From contig CATOSA010000030.1 of assembly GCA_951812315.1 (NCBI GenBank), forward strand, positions 1 through 64,000: 64,000 nt of DNA, written 5' to 3'. How positions within the stretch are numbered: position 1 is the first letter of the stretch; each line of letters begins with the position of its first letter. The notes under the pieces are model-generated. The model saw only the letters and a program-made list of their open reading frames with translations, was not told the origin of the DNA and did no database searches. Positions 10,390 through 19,761 of this stretch are shown here, piece by piece. The position numbers and the translations under genes were made by a program. This stretch comes from an uncultured Burkholderiales bacterium (GTDB lineage Bacteria > Pseudomonadota > Gammaproteobacteria > Burkholderiales > Eutrophovitaceae).

Positions 10390-10544
10390 AATGTGGGCAA
10401 CTGGGTCGACGATGTGCAAAAGGCCTACCGCAACACAAAAATCTAGCGCTGTGGTTCACCGTTATCAGCACCAAGATCGTTCGCGTATCGAATAACGGTG
10501 CGGCGAACAATGACGTACTAAACTAGCGCTACACAACAAAACCA

Positions 10545-11165
10545 ATGGTCAATGCCAAAATGAAGCTCTACATCACCGATACTTCTCCCTACGCGCGCAT
10601 CCCGCGCATCGTCGTACTGGAGAAAGGGCTGGAAAAACAGGTGGAAATGGTGCCGGCCCAAACGCGCACAGTGGGAAGTCCCTATTACAAGATCAATCCG
10701 TCCAGCCGCGTGCCGTATCTGATCCGCAACGACGGCGTTGGAATGGAAGACTCGGCGGTCATCTGCAAGTATCTCGATGAGTTCACCGGCCCGACGCTGT
10801 TTGACCTTCCGCCGGGAGAGGAAGAATGGGAAGCGCGCAGATTGGGCGCATTGGCCGGAACGTTACTGGAGGGCGTGTCAGTATGGGTTCGCGAATTACG
10901 GCGGCCCGTCGATGAACGCTCGCCGACGATTCTTGCGCACGAGCAGAGTCGCAGCGAAAGACTGATTGATACGTGGAACGATCAGATCGACCATCCACTG
11001 ATGAACGGAAAGCTGACGATGGCGCATATTGTATTAATTACCGCCCTGCAGCTGGAACTACAGATCAAGGGTTTTAACTGGCGGCCAGGCCATCCAGAGC
11101 TAAGCGAGTGGGCAGACCGGGTGGCAGATCGGCCATCAATTGCAGCCACGGTGCCTTCGATGTAA
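10545..11165 (+). CDS. Glutathione S-transferase family protein
   Basis: 206 residues: thioredoxin-like GST N-terminal domain (MKLYITDTSPYARIPRIVVLEKGL, SRVPYLI with the cis-Pro, and MEDSAVICKYLDE, the glutathione gamma-Glu site) then an all-helical C-terminal domain (KLTMAHIVLITAL). The catalytic Ser/Tyr/Cys position falls in TSPYAR. Soluble, no signal peptide. ATG 10545 and the in-frame ATG 10560 (giving MKLYIT) are both possible; the latter matches family starts better. It follows the ThDP gene by 155 bp and may be transcribed separately. Conjugation or isomerisation substrate unknown. Confidence 0.85.
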   Translation: MVNAKMKLYITDTSPYARIPRIVVLEKGLEKQVEMVPAQTRTVGSPYYKINPSSRVPYLIRNDGVGMEDSAVICKYLDEFTGPTLFDLPPGEEEWEARRLGALAGTLLEGVSVWVRELRRPVDERSPTILAHEQSRSERLIDTWNDQIDHPLMNGKLTMAHIVLITALQLELQIKGFNWRPGHPELSEWADRVADRPSIAATVPSM

Positions 11166-11262
11166 TGATGCCCGGAATCACGGCACCTCAGCGCATTTAT
11201 TATGGATCGCCACTATTGCTTGCCTGATTGACCACCGAAAAATTACAGGAGGACACCACACA

Positions 11263-12088
11263 ATGACTAGTTTCAAAACTTCCCTTGCAGCGATCGTTTT
11301 GTCCGCAGCATGTTTCGCCAGCCATGCTGCAGATGTAGGTTTTACTGCTGCCCTTGCTTCGACGGATCGGCCTGCCGAAGACAGGGAGCGCGATGCCGCA
11401 AGAAAACCTGCCAAGGTCATCGAGTTCCTCGGTGTTGAATCGGGCATGACGGTGTTGGACGCAATTGCCGGAGGCGGATATTACACAGAGGTCCTGTCCG
11501 GTGCCGTTGGGCCTGGCGGCAAGGTCGTTTCCCAGAATTCCGAATGGATCCTGCAAATAAAGAGGCGGAGCAAATGCGGCCGCCATGAAGGAGAGGACCG
11601 CGCGCCTGGGTAACGTGGAAATCCTGTTACACGATTTCAACCCGGCAGAACTGTCGCCAGCGCTGGCTTCCAGACTCAATATGGTGAATGGACCGGTTGA
11701 CCTCGGCCCGCTGACAACCCGCAAGGAACTCTATGACGGCAAAGTCGACGTCGCGATTACCGCGTTGAACCTGCATGACGCATACATATTTGGAGGTGAA
11801 GCGGGTGCAGTCACGCTTTTGGAGAACATCTTCACCGCACTGAAGCCTGGCGGCGTACTGGGCGTCATCGATCACGTCGGCATTGCCGGGCAGAATAATT
11901 CCCGTTTGCATCGCATCGAAAAATCAATGGCGATGACATTCCTGAAGTACGCCGGTTTCGTCGTCGAGGACGAGTCCGATCTTTTGGCCAACCCCAAAGA
12001 CGATCATACGTTGCCGATGCGCGACCCGTCTCTCGAGCGTAACACCGACAGGATGTTGATCAAGGCAAGGAAACCCGCAGGCAGTTAA
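11263..12088 (+). CDS. Exported class I SAM-dependent methyltransferase, frameshifted
   Basis: About 275 residues when repaired. A Sec signal peptide (MTSFKTSLAAIVLSAACFASHA) precedes a Rossmann methyltransferase with motif I as VLDAIAGGGYYTEVLSG and later LKPGGVLGVIDH. Exported methyltransferase-like proteins of this type are known in proteobacteria but their substrate is unknown. AGGAGG at 11247-11252 fixes ATG 11263. The middle needs two single-base corrections, near 11553 (after ILQ) and near 11582 (before MKERTARLG). The second half is intact to TAA. Free-standing gene. Confidence 0.8.
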
Positions 12089-12264
12089 GGTATCAAGAAG
12101 AAGAGACGTAGAATGGGAGGTTGCCAATACCCGGGTGAGAACGACCATAAAGTCTGACTCCTTGATTTCGAGGCCCGGGTGCTCCGATTTGCCGGGCTAA
12201 CCCGGCACAGCGCCCCGCCAGAACCTGCATGGATATGCAACGCCATTTCAAGAGGAATCCGCTA

Positions 12265-13798
12265 GTGAAACGACATTTGTTATCAGGCGCAATTGCGGAC
12301 CGTACTGCTGTTCGTCGCGGGTTGCGCCAGCGTGCCTCTGGACGGCCAGAAAGAGACCTCGGTCGCTTTCGCCGATACATCAAATACCAGGATGGCAGGA
12401 AGAGTTTCCTCCTGGCTGGACGGCCGGAACGATGTCAACGGGTTTTATCCATTGACAAAAGGTCTCGATGCGTTTGGCGTGCGACTGGGATTGATGGATG
12501 CCGCCGAAACCAGCATCGACGCCCAGTACTTCCTGATGAAGCCGGACAACGCCGGCCTGGTATTTGCCGCCGAAATGCTGAAAGCGGCAGACCGTGGCGT
12601 GCGTGTGCGCTTCCTGCTGGATGATATTTTCACGACGGTCGAGGATACCGATCTGGCCATGCTGGACGCGCATCCCAATATCGAGGTGCGCCTGTTCAAT
12701 CCGATTTCCCGCAAGGGGGTGTACTGGTTCAACTACATTGGACATTTCAGCCTGACAAACCGGCGCATGCACAACAAGTCGTTCGTTGTCGACAACCAGG
12801 TTGCAGTGGTCGGAGGCCGAAACATTGCTGTTGAATATTTCCAGTTGGAGACCACCGGGGAGTTCATTGACTTCGACATGCGGAGTATCGGCCCTATCGT
12901 CAAGGAAGTGTCCTCGGAGTTCGATTTATTCTGGAACCATAAATTGGCTGTGCCGATGCGGGATCTGTACGGCGAAACGGACCCACAGAAGATCGAAGAT
13001 TCGCAAGCCCGAATGAAACAGCAAATGGCTGACGCCGGCGAATCCATTTACGCCGGCGCCATTACTACGCCGTTGATGAAGCAGATCATTGCTCAGTCGC
13101 TGGACCCATATGTGGCTGAGGCACGCCTGATTACTGACAATCCGGACAAGCTGCTGGTAAAAGTGTCCGACAAGCAGAAAATCGTTGCCCGCGAAATACG
13201 AGATGCGCTTGCTGCCGCGGAACGTGAGATATATATCTTCACCCCGTATTTCGTGCCGCGCAAAGGCGGCATCGAGTTCATCAAACAATTGCGCGCGAAA
13301 GGCATACGGATTGTAGTCCTGACCAATTCACTGGCGACCAACAATCATACGGCGGTGCATTCTGCCTACGCCACCTATCGCAAGGATCTTCTCAGGGCTG
13401 GTGTCGAACTGTGGGAAGCGCGTGCCGACGCGGCAAAGATCACTACGCCCGAAGGCGAAACGCGGCTGGACAAGCTCACCTTGCATACCAAAGGTATATT
13501 GATCGACAGGACGCGAATTTTTGTCGGCTCACTGAATCTTGATCCACGCTCGATCGACATTAATACCGAAATGGGCTTGCTGATCGATTCGCCGGACCTT
13601 GCCGGACTTTCGACGGATAACGTCATCAAGAGGATTCCAAGCATGGCCTATCGATTGAAGCTGGATGAGAACAACAGGATCACCTGGCACGCAACCATCG
13701 ATGGCAAGGAAGTGGTGGAGACAAAAGAACCGCAAACTTCCGGTTGGAAACGATTCAGCGCATGGTTCCAGAAGATCGTGCCTGAGAAACAGCTCTAG
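12265..13798 (+). CDS. Phospholipase D / cardiolipin synthase-like lipoprotein, probable frameshift at the start
   Basis: About 510 residues. Two HKD motifs are complete: HNKSFVVDNQVAVVGGRN near residue 160 of the long frame and HTKGILIDRTRIFVGSLN near 400, so catalysis (phosphatidyl transfer or phospholipid hydrolysis) is expected. The N-terminus carries a lipobox, LLFVAGC. The long frame opens only at TTG 12293 with no ribosome-binding site; a better start is GTG 12265 after AAGAGGAA (VKRHLLSGAI), which joins the signal sequence if one base is removed or two added near 12275-12292. Probably an envelope lipoprotein of the YmdC/ClsC-like kind. Confidence 0.8.
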
Positions 13799-13845
13799 GC
13801 ACCTCGGGAATCCGGCCTGTACCGCAGCATACGGGCCAAACCAAC

Positions 13846-14667
13846 TTAGCCCTGATTTTCCTTTGGAAACAACTTGCGCAATTCCTCCGGCGCAGGCAAT
13901 GGCGCGTCTTCTTTCAGCTCGATGCCGGACAGCTTCCGCGCACGAGCCTGGCGCATCAAGTGCAGCAGTTTGAATGCAGCGGCTGCGTAGCTCAGACCTT
14001 CCGGACGTATATTGGAAACACAGTTTCGCTCGGCATTGCTGCGTCCCGGCAATGGATTCCAGGTCAGGTACGCGCCCAGGCTATCGGGTGAGCTCAATCC
14101 CGGCCGCTCGCCGATCAGCACTACGCTGAGTTGCGCCTGTAGCAAGGCGCCAATCTCGTCGCCGATCGCAACCCGTCCCTGTCTGACCACGCAGCACGGC
14201 GCAATGCGCCAGTCTTCGCGCGCAAGATGAACCCGCGTCATCTCGAGTATGGGAAGCGCATGACGCTCAACCGCCATCGCCGACAAGCCGTCAGCAATGA
14301 CGAACACGACGTCCCATGGTTGCACGCACTCCCGCTCCTGCAGCAAGCTCGTCGACTCGTCGTCGAGGATGCGGCCCTGATCCGGGCGCTGAATGAAGGC
14401 TTGTCGATCGCCTGCCGCACTTGAGAGTGCAAGACAGTCAATTTCCTTTGCCCGCAGTTTTTCAGTGAATGCCGCGATATCGAAACTGTGATGCACGGCA
14501 TCGCGCGCCCGCGCGTGCGCCAACTGGAAATTGAGCAACTCCGATGTCGGGATACTGCCGCCGGCACGACCGAGTCCGATGCGTGCAGGTGTAAAACGGC
14601 GCAGGGTATTCCATGAATCGGGCTGCACCCGGACAGTACCTTCCTTGATCGCCGGCGGCTTTGTCAT
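13846..14667 (-). CDS. eutC: Ethanolamine ammonia-lyase small subunit EutC
   Basis: 273 residues matching EutC along its length: WNTLRRFTPARIGLGRAG near the N-terminus, LAHARARDAVHHSFD, VFVIADGLSA, and the GERPGLSSPDSLGAYLTW segment that helps hold the adenosylcobalamin base. With EutB it converts ethanolamine to acetaldehyde and ammonia in the cytoplasm. It lies 3 bp after eutB on the same strand, a two-gene operon. No eutA reactivase, aldehyde dehydrogenase or microcompartment shell gene is in the window, so this is the short, non-compartment form of the locus. Confidence 0.95.
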   Translation of the reverse strand: MTKPPAIKEGTVRVQPDSWNTLRRFTPARIGLGRAGGSIPTSELLNFQLAHARARDAVHHSFDIAAFTEKLRAKEIDCLALSSAAGDRQAFIQRPDQGRILDDESTSLLQERECVQPWDVVFVIADGLSAMAVERHALPILEMTRVHLAREDWRIAPCCVVRQGRVAIGDEIGALLQAQLSVVLIGERPGLSSPDSLGAYLTWNPLPGRSNAERNCVSNIRPEGLSYAAAAFKLLHLMRQARARKLSGIELKEDAPLPAPEELRKLFPKENQG

Positions 14668-14670
14668 CGC

Positions 14671-16050
14671 TCAGCGCTGAACCAATGAAAGCAGTGGATG
14701 ACCGGGGGCCACGTTGCTCAGGCGCGTGCCATTCTCGACGATGCCCGCTTGCGCCAGCCACGTCTCGAATTCCGGTGCGGGCTTCAGTCCCAGTAGCTGG
14801 CGCAGGTAAAGCGCATCGTGGAAAGAGGTGCTCTGATAGTTGAGCATGACGTCGTCGGCGCCCGGTACGCCCATGATGAAATTGCAGCCCGCTGTACCAA
14901 GCAATGTGAGCAATGTATCCATGTCGTCCTGGTTGGCGTCGGCATGGTTGGTGTAGCAAATGTCGCCCCCCATCGGCAGGCCAAGTAATTTGCCGCAGAA
15001 ATGATCTTCGATTCCGGCGCGAATGATTTCGCGGCCGTCCAGATATTCGGGACCAATAAATCCAACCACGCTGTTCACAAGCAGCGGAGAAAACGCACGC
15101 GCGACGCCGTAGGCACGCGCTTCGCACGTTTGCTGGTCGACACCGTGATGACTGTTCGCCGACAGTGCACTGCCCTGCCCGGTCTCGAAGTACATTACGT
15201 TGTGGCCGACCGTTCCGCGGTCGAGGCCGCGCGCCGCCTGGTTCGCTTCAACGAGCACATCGAGATTGATACCAAAACTCGTGTTGGCAGTTTCGGTGCC
15301 GGCAACCGACTGAAACACCAGATCCACCGGCGCACCGCGTTCAATCGCCTGCATCGTATTCGTGACGTGCGTCAGGACACAGGACTGGATCGGAATGTTG
15401 TAGGTCTGGATGATCTCGTCGAGCATGCTCATCAGCCTGACGGCCTGGTCGACGTTATCGGTCGCGGGATTGATTCCGATCACCGCGTCGCCGCAACCAT
15501 ACATCAGGCCGTCAAGGATGCTGGCCGCGATGCCTTTCGGGTCATCGGTGGGATGATTCGGCTGTAACCTGGTCGACAATCGTTCTTCCAGGCCGAGCGT
15601 ATTGCGAAAGCTTGCTGTGACCCGGCACTTGCCCGCGACAAGCACCATGTCCTGAATGCGCATGATTTTTGACACGGCCGCCGCCATTTCCGGAGTAATA
15701 CCGGGCGCCAGTGCAAAAAGTGTTGCTGTGTCGGTTGCGTAATCGAGCAACCAGTCGCGAAACTCGCCAACCGTGAGTTGCGCCACAGGCGCGAGCGCCG
15801 CCTCGTCATGGGAATCGACAATGAGCCGCGTGACTTCGTCGCTCTCGTAAGGCACAAGCGCTTCGTTGAGGAAGCTGCGCAACGGCGCATCGGCCAACGC
15901 CATCTGCGCCGCGACGCGCTCTTCTTCACTGTCCGCGGAAAGTCCGGCAAGCCGATCACCCGAGCGCGCTGGAGTGGCTTTCGCCAACAGGGTTTTCAGG
16001 TCGGAAAAGCGATAGAGCTGCGCACCGACCGTACAGGAATAGCCTGCCAT
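14671..16050 (-). CDS. eutB: Ethanolamine ammonia-lyase large subunit EutB
   Basis: 459 residues, full length for the family. Recognisable segments are FRNTLGLEERLSTRLQPNHPTDD, the substrate/cobalamin barrel strands (YGCGDAVIGINPATDN, CVLTHVTNTM), MYFETGQGSALSANSHHGVDQQTCEAR and VVGFIGPEYL near the C-terminus. It carries the catalytic barrel binding ethanolamine and the cobalamin upper face. First gene of the eutBC pair. The start MAGYSCTVG fits the family and lies 80 bp from the nuclease remnant. No regulator gene is adjacent. Confidence 0.95.
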   Translation of the reverse strand: MAGYSCTVGAQLYRFSDLKTLLAKATPARSGDRLAGLSADSEEERVAAQMALADAPLRSFLNEALVPYESDEVTRLIVDSHDEAALAPVAQLTVGEFRDWLLDYATDTATLFALAPGITPEMAAAVSKIMRIQDMVLVAGKCRVTASFRNTLGLEERLSTRLQPNHPTDDPKGIAASILDGLMYGCGDAVIGINPATDNVDQAVRLMSMLDEIIQTYNIPIQSCVLTHVTNTMQAIERGAPVDLVFQSVAGTETANTSFGINLDVLVEANQAARGLDRGTVGHNVMYFETGQGSALSANSHHGVDQQTCEARAYGVARAFSPLLVNSVVGFIGPEYLDGREIIRAGIEDHFCGKLLGLPMGGDICYTNHADANQDDMDTLLTLLGTAGCNFIMGVPGADDVMLNYQSTSFHDALYLRQLLGLKPAPEFETWLAQAGIVENGTRLSNVAPGHPLLSLVQR

Positions 16051-16129
16051 GGCAGGACGTTTACCAGGAGTGCAGACGACTGCGCGATCATATCACCGGC
16101 TCCGCGAGAGCTGGATTGAAAACACGCCT

Positions 16130-16600
16130 TCAGCCAGGCGAGTCGGGCCTCACACGGCCGACAATCGCAAGGATGCCATAGGCCCAATCCACCGCGACCT
16201 GGTGGCCTTCCCGGGCCCATTTCCGAAAAACGTCCGGGTCGCTAACTGGATGCGCCTGCAGCTCCGGGTAAAACGAGCGCGGGTATTTTTCTGTGAACTC
16301 CCGTGTGGCGCGACCAACCTCTTCCACTGTCGGAATACGAAGGCTATCGGTGTCCCAAAGGATATGTAACGGGATTGTCGTCGTGCCGATTGGGTCATGA
16401 ACATAGCTCAGCGAGGCAGCCGCGTTGCCAATGGGAAAGTCTTTCGAGAAGAGATCGCTTACATGCATAGGTTGGTGGATATCGCCAACAATTTGAAAGG
16501 TCCAGCACAGCGCCAGTGCGCGCTCGGGACGGGTGGATTCCGAGTTCGAAAGCACGGCGAAATTCAGCGACAGGGCCTCGAGAGTCTGTCCGGCCGACTT
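16130..16600 (-). pseudogene. S1/P1 nuclease family, N-terminally truncated
   Basis: The open frame encodes about 155 residues of the middle and C-terminal part of an S1/P1-type zinc nuclease: a helical segment (LEALSLNFAVLSNSES), then ALCWTFQIVGDIHQPMHVSDL, where HQPMH carries zinc ligands, and a C-terminal helix. The family is normally near 260-330 residues with a signal peptide and an N-terminal Trp/His zinc ligand; all that is missing. The homology begins right where the IS91-type remnant ends (about 16600). GTG 16555 has no good ribosome-binding site. Almost certainly non-functional. Confidence 0.7.
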
Positions 16601-16790
16601 ACCATTTCGTGCCGCCGCAGCCCGCGCAGGTCTCCACGTCGATGTCGAACACGCGCTTTAAGCGCTGTGCCCAGCGCATCGCGCTTCGCCAGAAAGTCCA
16701 GCGGCTCGAACACGACGTGGGTGGAGCCGTTGTTGTACGGCGTTTTGAGCTGGTAGCGCACTTTGCCCGCAGTGGCTCGTTCGCGTGCAA
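16599..16790 (-). mobile_element. IS91-family transposase C-terminal remnant
   Basis: Two minus-strand frames carry pieces typical of IS91/ISCR-type Y2 transposases: TAGKVRYQLKTPYNNGSTHV and VFEPLDFLAK, then, in another frame, MRWAQRLKRVFDIDVETCAG with CGG before a stop at 16599. In the intact family about 60-80 residues separate these pieces, so the remnant also has an internal deletion near 16675-16690. The N-terminal catalytic part is absent. The remnant sits between the amidotransferase-transglutaminase gene and the beheaded nuclease. Confidence 0.7.
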
Positions 16791-16861
16791 AGCATCACGA
16801 TCATTTCTCCTTGAAGTGCGTCGAGCGGCACGCCCACCGGCCGCGCTCAATCGCGACCAGA

Positions 16862-18757
16862 TTAATCGTGCTCGACCTTGACGGTGATTTCCATCGTTTC
16901 GCCGCCACCGCCCTTGAACAGCGTGCCGGTCGTGGGCGTCGCGTCCCGATAGTTACGCCCGCACGCTACACGCACATGTTCCTGTCCGACCAGTGTGCCG
17001 TTGGTCGGATCGAAGCCGACCCAGCCGGCACCGGGAATGTAGAATTCCGCCCATGCGTGCGACGCCTCCGACTGGATGGGATTGTTCGCCGTGGCATGTG
17101 TATCAACATAGCCGACCCGGTAGCGCGCCGGGATGTTCATCAGCCTTGCCATGCAGATCAACAGATTTGCGAAGTCCTGGCACACACCCTGGTGACTGTC
17201 GAAGACTTCATACGGCGTCGTTTCCAGTGTTGTTGCGCCCGGCAGGTATTTGAAGTCGCGATAAATCGTGCGATTCATGTCGGTCAGCATTTCTCGCAGG
17301 CTGTGATCATTACGGTCGGCGAAACTCTTCGCGAAATCGAGCAGTTGGGTCAGATGCGTTTCCGGTAATTCCGGGGGCAGCAGATAGGCCGACATCATCT
17401 GACGCTGCCACGGCATCCATACCAGGGGTATCTGTTCCCGTGCGTGCGGGATGCGTGCGTCAAGCCCCTCTTCATACGCGATACCGACCCGCGACTTCGC
17501 GCGCACCACAAACTCCGAAAACGGCTGACTGACGATCATTTCGATGTTGTGGTTTCCGAACACGTCCTCATATCGATGAACCTGCCCGTCCACGCTGATT
17601 TGCAGGTCGTAGTCTTCGAGCGTTTGCGTTGCATCCTCCACCGGTTGCAAGCGCAGGACGTGCTGGCTCGCTTCGACCGGCCGTTCATAGCGGTATATGG
17701 TCTCATGCAACACATTGAGGAAACGATGCGGGTGCTCCGCATCGACCCCGGGTCCCTGTCTTTTCCAGCGCAAGGGCCAGTCGCGCGCCACTTCAGGTAT
17801 TGACGGCGACTCAGCGACGCCTGCCCCGGGTGCCGGGGGGCTATCCGGTTGCACACGACGCCTGCGCGCAGGCGGAAACAAGGCCACGATATCGGCGTCG
17901 CCGCTCGCAGCCCGTTGAACTGTTTGCTGCTGGAGGGAATCTCCCCGATCCCAGACATTCAGGCTGTCCCAGAACACCTGCCCGCGCCGCGCGACCAGTA
18001 ATTGCCCACCAGCCATGCGTACCCAAGCGTCATTCGAAAGTGGCGTAGTAGCAAAAATGGCGACTGTACGGTTCGATTGATGCGGCTCGCGGTCCAGAGT
18101 GAGCACGTGGTTACCGAGCACTTCGTCGTCCTGGTGCGGCAGGCGCCGGCTCCAGTAAATCGGCTGCACTTCTTCGCGGTCCTGATAGACGACAAGCGAC
18201 TGACCGTCGGTGAGCATCAGATTCAAGGAACCGAGTTCGTTGACAGCACGCAGGTCAGCCACAAGGCGATCCCAGCCATAGTCGCCGAAGCTACGCGTGC
18301 CCGACGCCTGCATACGGTTAAGCAACCAGCAAAACACGTGTTCGGTGTCGGTGCGGCCGACCGGCTCGAATCCCGGTTTGTCACCGAGGGGCAAGTCACG
18401 CCGGAAGTCCTCACGTAGCGCACCGCTGTGCGCGATGATCCACGCACGCCCGGAGTAATTGCGCAAATACGGTTGCGAGTCTCCCTGGGTCCGGTGCGCT
18501 GCCGAGCCCAGGAAGTGGCCAAGGAACAAGGTCGAACCAAATCTGTTCCAGTCCTTGAGTGCCCGGGCGGCAGGATCATCGGCGCTCGCAGTCGGGTTCT
18601 TCAGTATCTGCCCCGCCAGCTCTGATCCCGGATACCACCCGAAACCCCAGCCACGACGGCCGTCCGACGTGCCGGACCCCTCGTGACTGACTGCCCCCCG
18701 CAGTGAAATCACCGGCGCCGTAACGCCGTCAAACGACAATCCCAGCAATTCGCTCAT
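16862..18757 (-). CDS. Class II glutamine amidotransferase-like domain fused to transglutaminase
   Basis: 631 residues. Residues 1-270 resemble YafJ-type class II amidotransferases (MSELLGLSFDG, GWGFGWYPG, GRTDTEHVFCWLL). However, the catalytic Cys2 is Ser (codon at 18752-18754), the usual HNG is HSG, and the HIR segment is changed, so ordinary glutaminase activity is doubtful. Residues 340-631 are a bacterial transglutaminase-like domain with YRYERPV at its start and intact Cys (GVCQDFA, about 524), His (SHAWAEFYIP, about 568) and Asp (FDPTNG). The start overlaps the alpha-E stop as ATGA, so the two are translationally coupled. Likely hydrolyses or transfers peptide/amide bonds made by the ATP-grasp partner. 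Cytoplasmic. Confidence 0.85.
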   Translation of the reverse strand: MSELLGLSFDGVTAPVISLRGAVSHEGSGTSDGRRGWGFGWYPGSELAGQILKNPTASADDPAARALKDWNRFGSTLFLGHFLGSAAHRTQGDSQPYLRNYSGRAWIIAHSGALREDFRRDLPLGDKPGFEPVGRTDTEHVFCWLLNRMQASGTRSFGDYGWDRLVADLRAVNELGSLNLMLTDGQSLVVYQDREEVQPIYWSRRLPHQDDEVLGNHVLTLDREPHQSNRTVAIFATTPLSNDAWVRMAGGQLLVARRGQVFWDSLNVWDRGDSLQQQTVQRAASGDADIVALFPPARRRRVQPDSPPAPGAGVAESPSIPEVARDWPLRWKRQGPGVDAEHPHRFLNVLHETIYRYERPVEASQHVLRLQPVEDATQTLEDYDLQISVDGQVHRYEDVFGNHNIEMIVSQPFSEFVVRAKSRVGIAYEEGLDARIPHAREQIPLVWMPWQRQMMSAYLLPPELPETHLTQLLDFAKSFADRNDHSLREMLTDMNRTIYRDFKYLPGATTLETTPYEVFDSHQGVCQDFANLLICMARLMNIPARYRVGYVDTHATANNPIQSEASHAWAEFYIPGAGWVGFDPTNGTLVGQEHVRVACGRNYRDATPTTGTLFKGGGGETMEITVKVEHD

Positions 18758-19761
18758 ACAGTCCTCGAAAGTTTACGTTGCGGCGACTTGCGATGGCGGC
18801 GAACCTGCGGTGGCGCGAGAAAATACTCTTCCTGCACTGCCGCGCAAATCCCAGCGATCGCACTATCAATCCACATCAGCGCCTTGTGCAATCCACGCTG
18901 CACCACGTCTTCCATGGACATCGCATCAAGTTGCCTGTGCAAGTCCTCCAGCGCCTTGAAAGAACGGTCGGTGGAAGATCCGCGCGTGCGTACCTGTTTC
19001 AGGAATTTGCGCGCCTGTTCCAGCGAGCGAATCACCGAATGCGGGAATTTCTTTTCGAACAACAGAAACTCCACAACCCGGGGGCCGCTCAACTCGCCCT
19101 GCGCGACCTTGAAATAGGGCTCGATCGCCGAGCAAGTACGCAGAATCGCCTGCCACTGCGCGATCTCGCGCGGCCACTCGGCCGTGCGCGCGGCTGACCC
19201 AAGCGCATGATGTTTGAGGTCCAGCATGCGCGCAGTTTGCACGGCACGCTCGAGCGAAGTACCGAGACGCATGAAATGATATGCCTCCGAACGCAACATG
19301 GTCTCGAGCACAAAACCCTGAAACATGACGCACTGATCGCGCAGGCGCTGGTAGAACTCAAAGCGTTCCCGTTGGTAGAGCTTGCGGCCATCCGCAGAGT
19401 TGAACCACAACGACAAGCCGTTGAGTGATTCCCACATCTCGAGGCTGATTGTCTCGCGTATGGTGCGGGCGTTCTCGCGTGCGAAATACAGGTCCGAAGC
19501 AATGGAGTTCGGATGATCACGATCCCAGCAGAGGAACTGCTGGACGGTCTCGGCATCATCACGTTTGTCTTCAGGCGTTCTGGCAAGAAATTCCTTTTCC
19601 GCATCGACCGCCATGACCATTGGCATCCAGCGTGGAACGCCTTCAAGGTTTACATCGAGAACGAAGTTCACGTTCACGTACATCATGCGTGACATGCTCG
19701 CAACCCGTTCCAGGTAACGCGCCAGCCAGAACGCATTCTCGGCAACTCGGCTGACGATCAT
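18754..19761 (-). CDS. Alpha-E domain protein (COG2307 family)
   Basis: 335 residues, all helical: MIVSRVAENAFWLARYLERV at the N-terminus is the family signature, and EARENARTIRE-like and LGTSLERAVQTARMLD helices follow. The family is always found with circularly permuted ATP-grasp proteins and transglutaminases; its function is unknown, possibly a substrate carrier or scaffold. ATG 19761 overlaps the ATP-grasp stop by ATGA (19758-19761), and its own stop overlaps the next start in the same way. A longer upstream frame to 19944 is read-through inside the ATP-grasp gene. Confidence 0.9.
   Translation of the reverse strand: MIVSRVAENAFWLARYLERVASMSRMMYVNVNFVLDVNLEGVPRWMPMVMAVDAEKEFLARTPEDKRDDAETVQQFLCWDRDHPNSIASDLYFARENARTIRETISLEMWESLNGLSLWFNSADGRKLYQRERFEFYQRLRDQCVMFQGFVLETMLRSEAYHFMRLGTSLERAVQTARMLDLKHHALGSAARTAEWPREIAQWQAILRTCSAIEPYFKVAQGELSGPRVVEFLLFEKKFPHSVIRSLEQARKFLKQVRTRGSSTDRSFKALEDLHRQLDAMSMEDVVQRGLHKALMWIDSAIAGICAAVQEEYFLAPPQVRRHRKSPQRKLSRTV

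Noticed and set aside
14671-16050. Ethanolamine microcompartment locus
   Set aside because: Only eutB and eutC are present; no shell, reactivase or aldehyde dehydrogenase genes.
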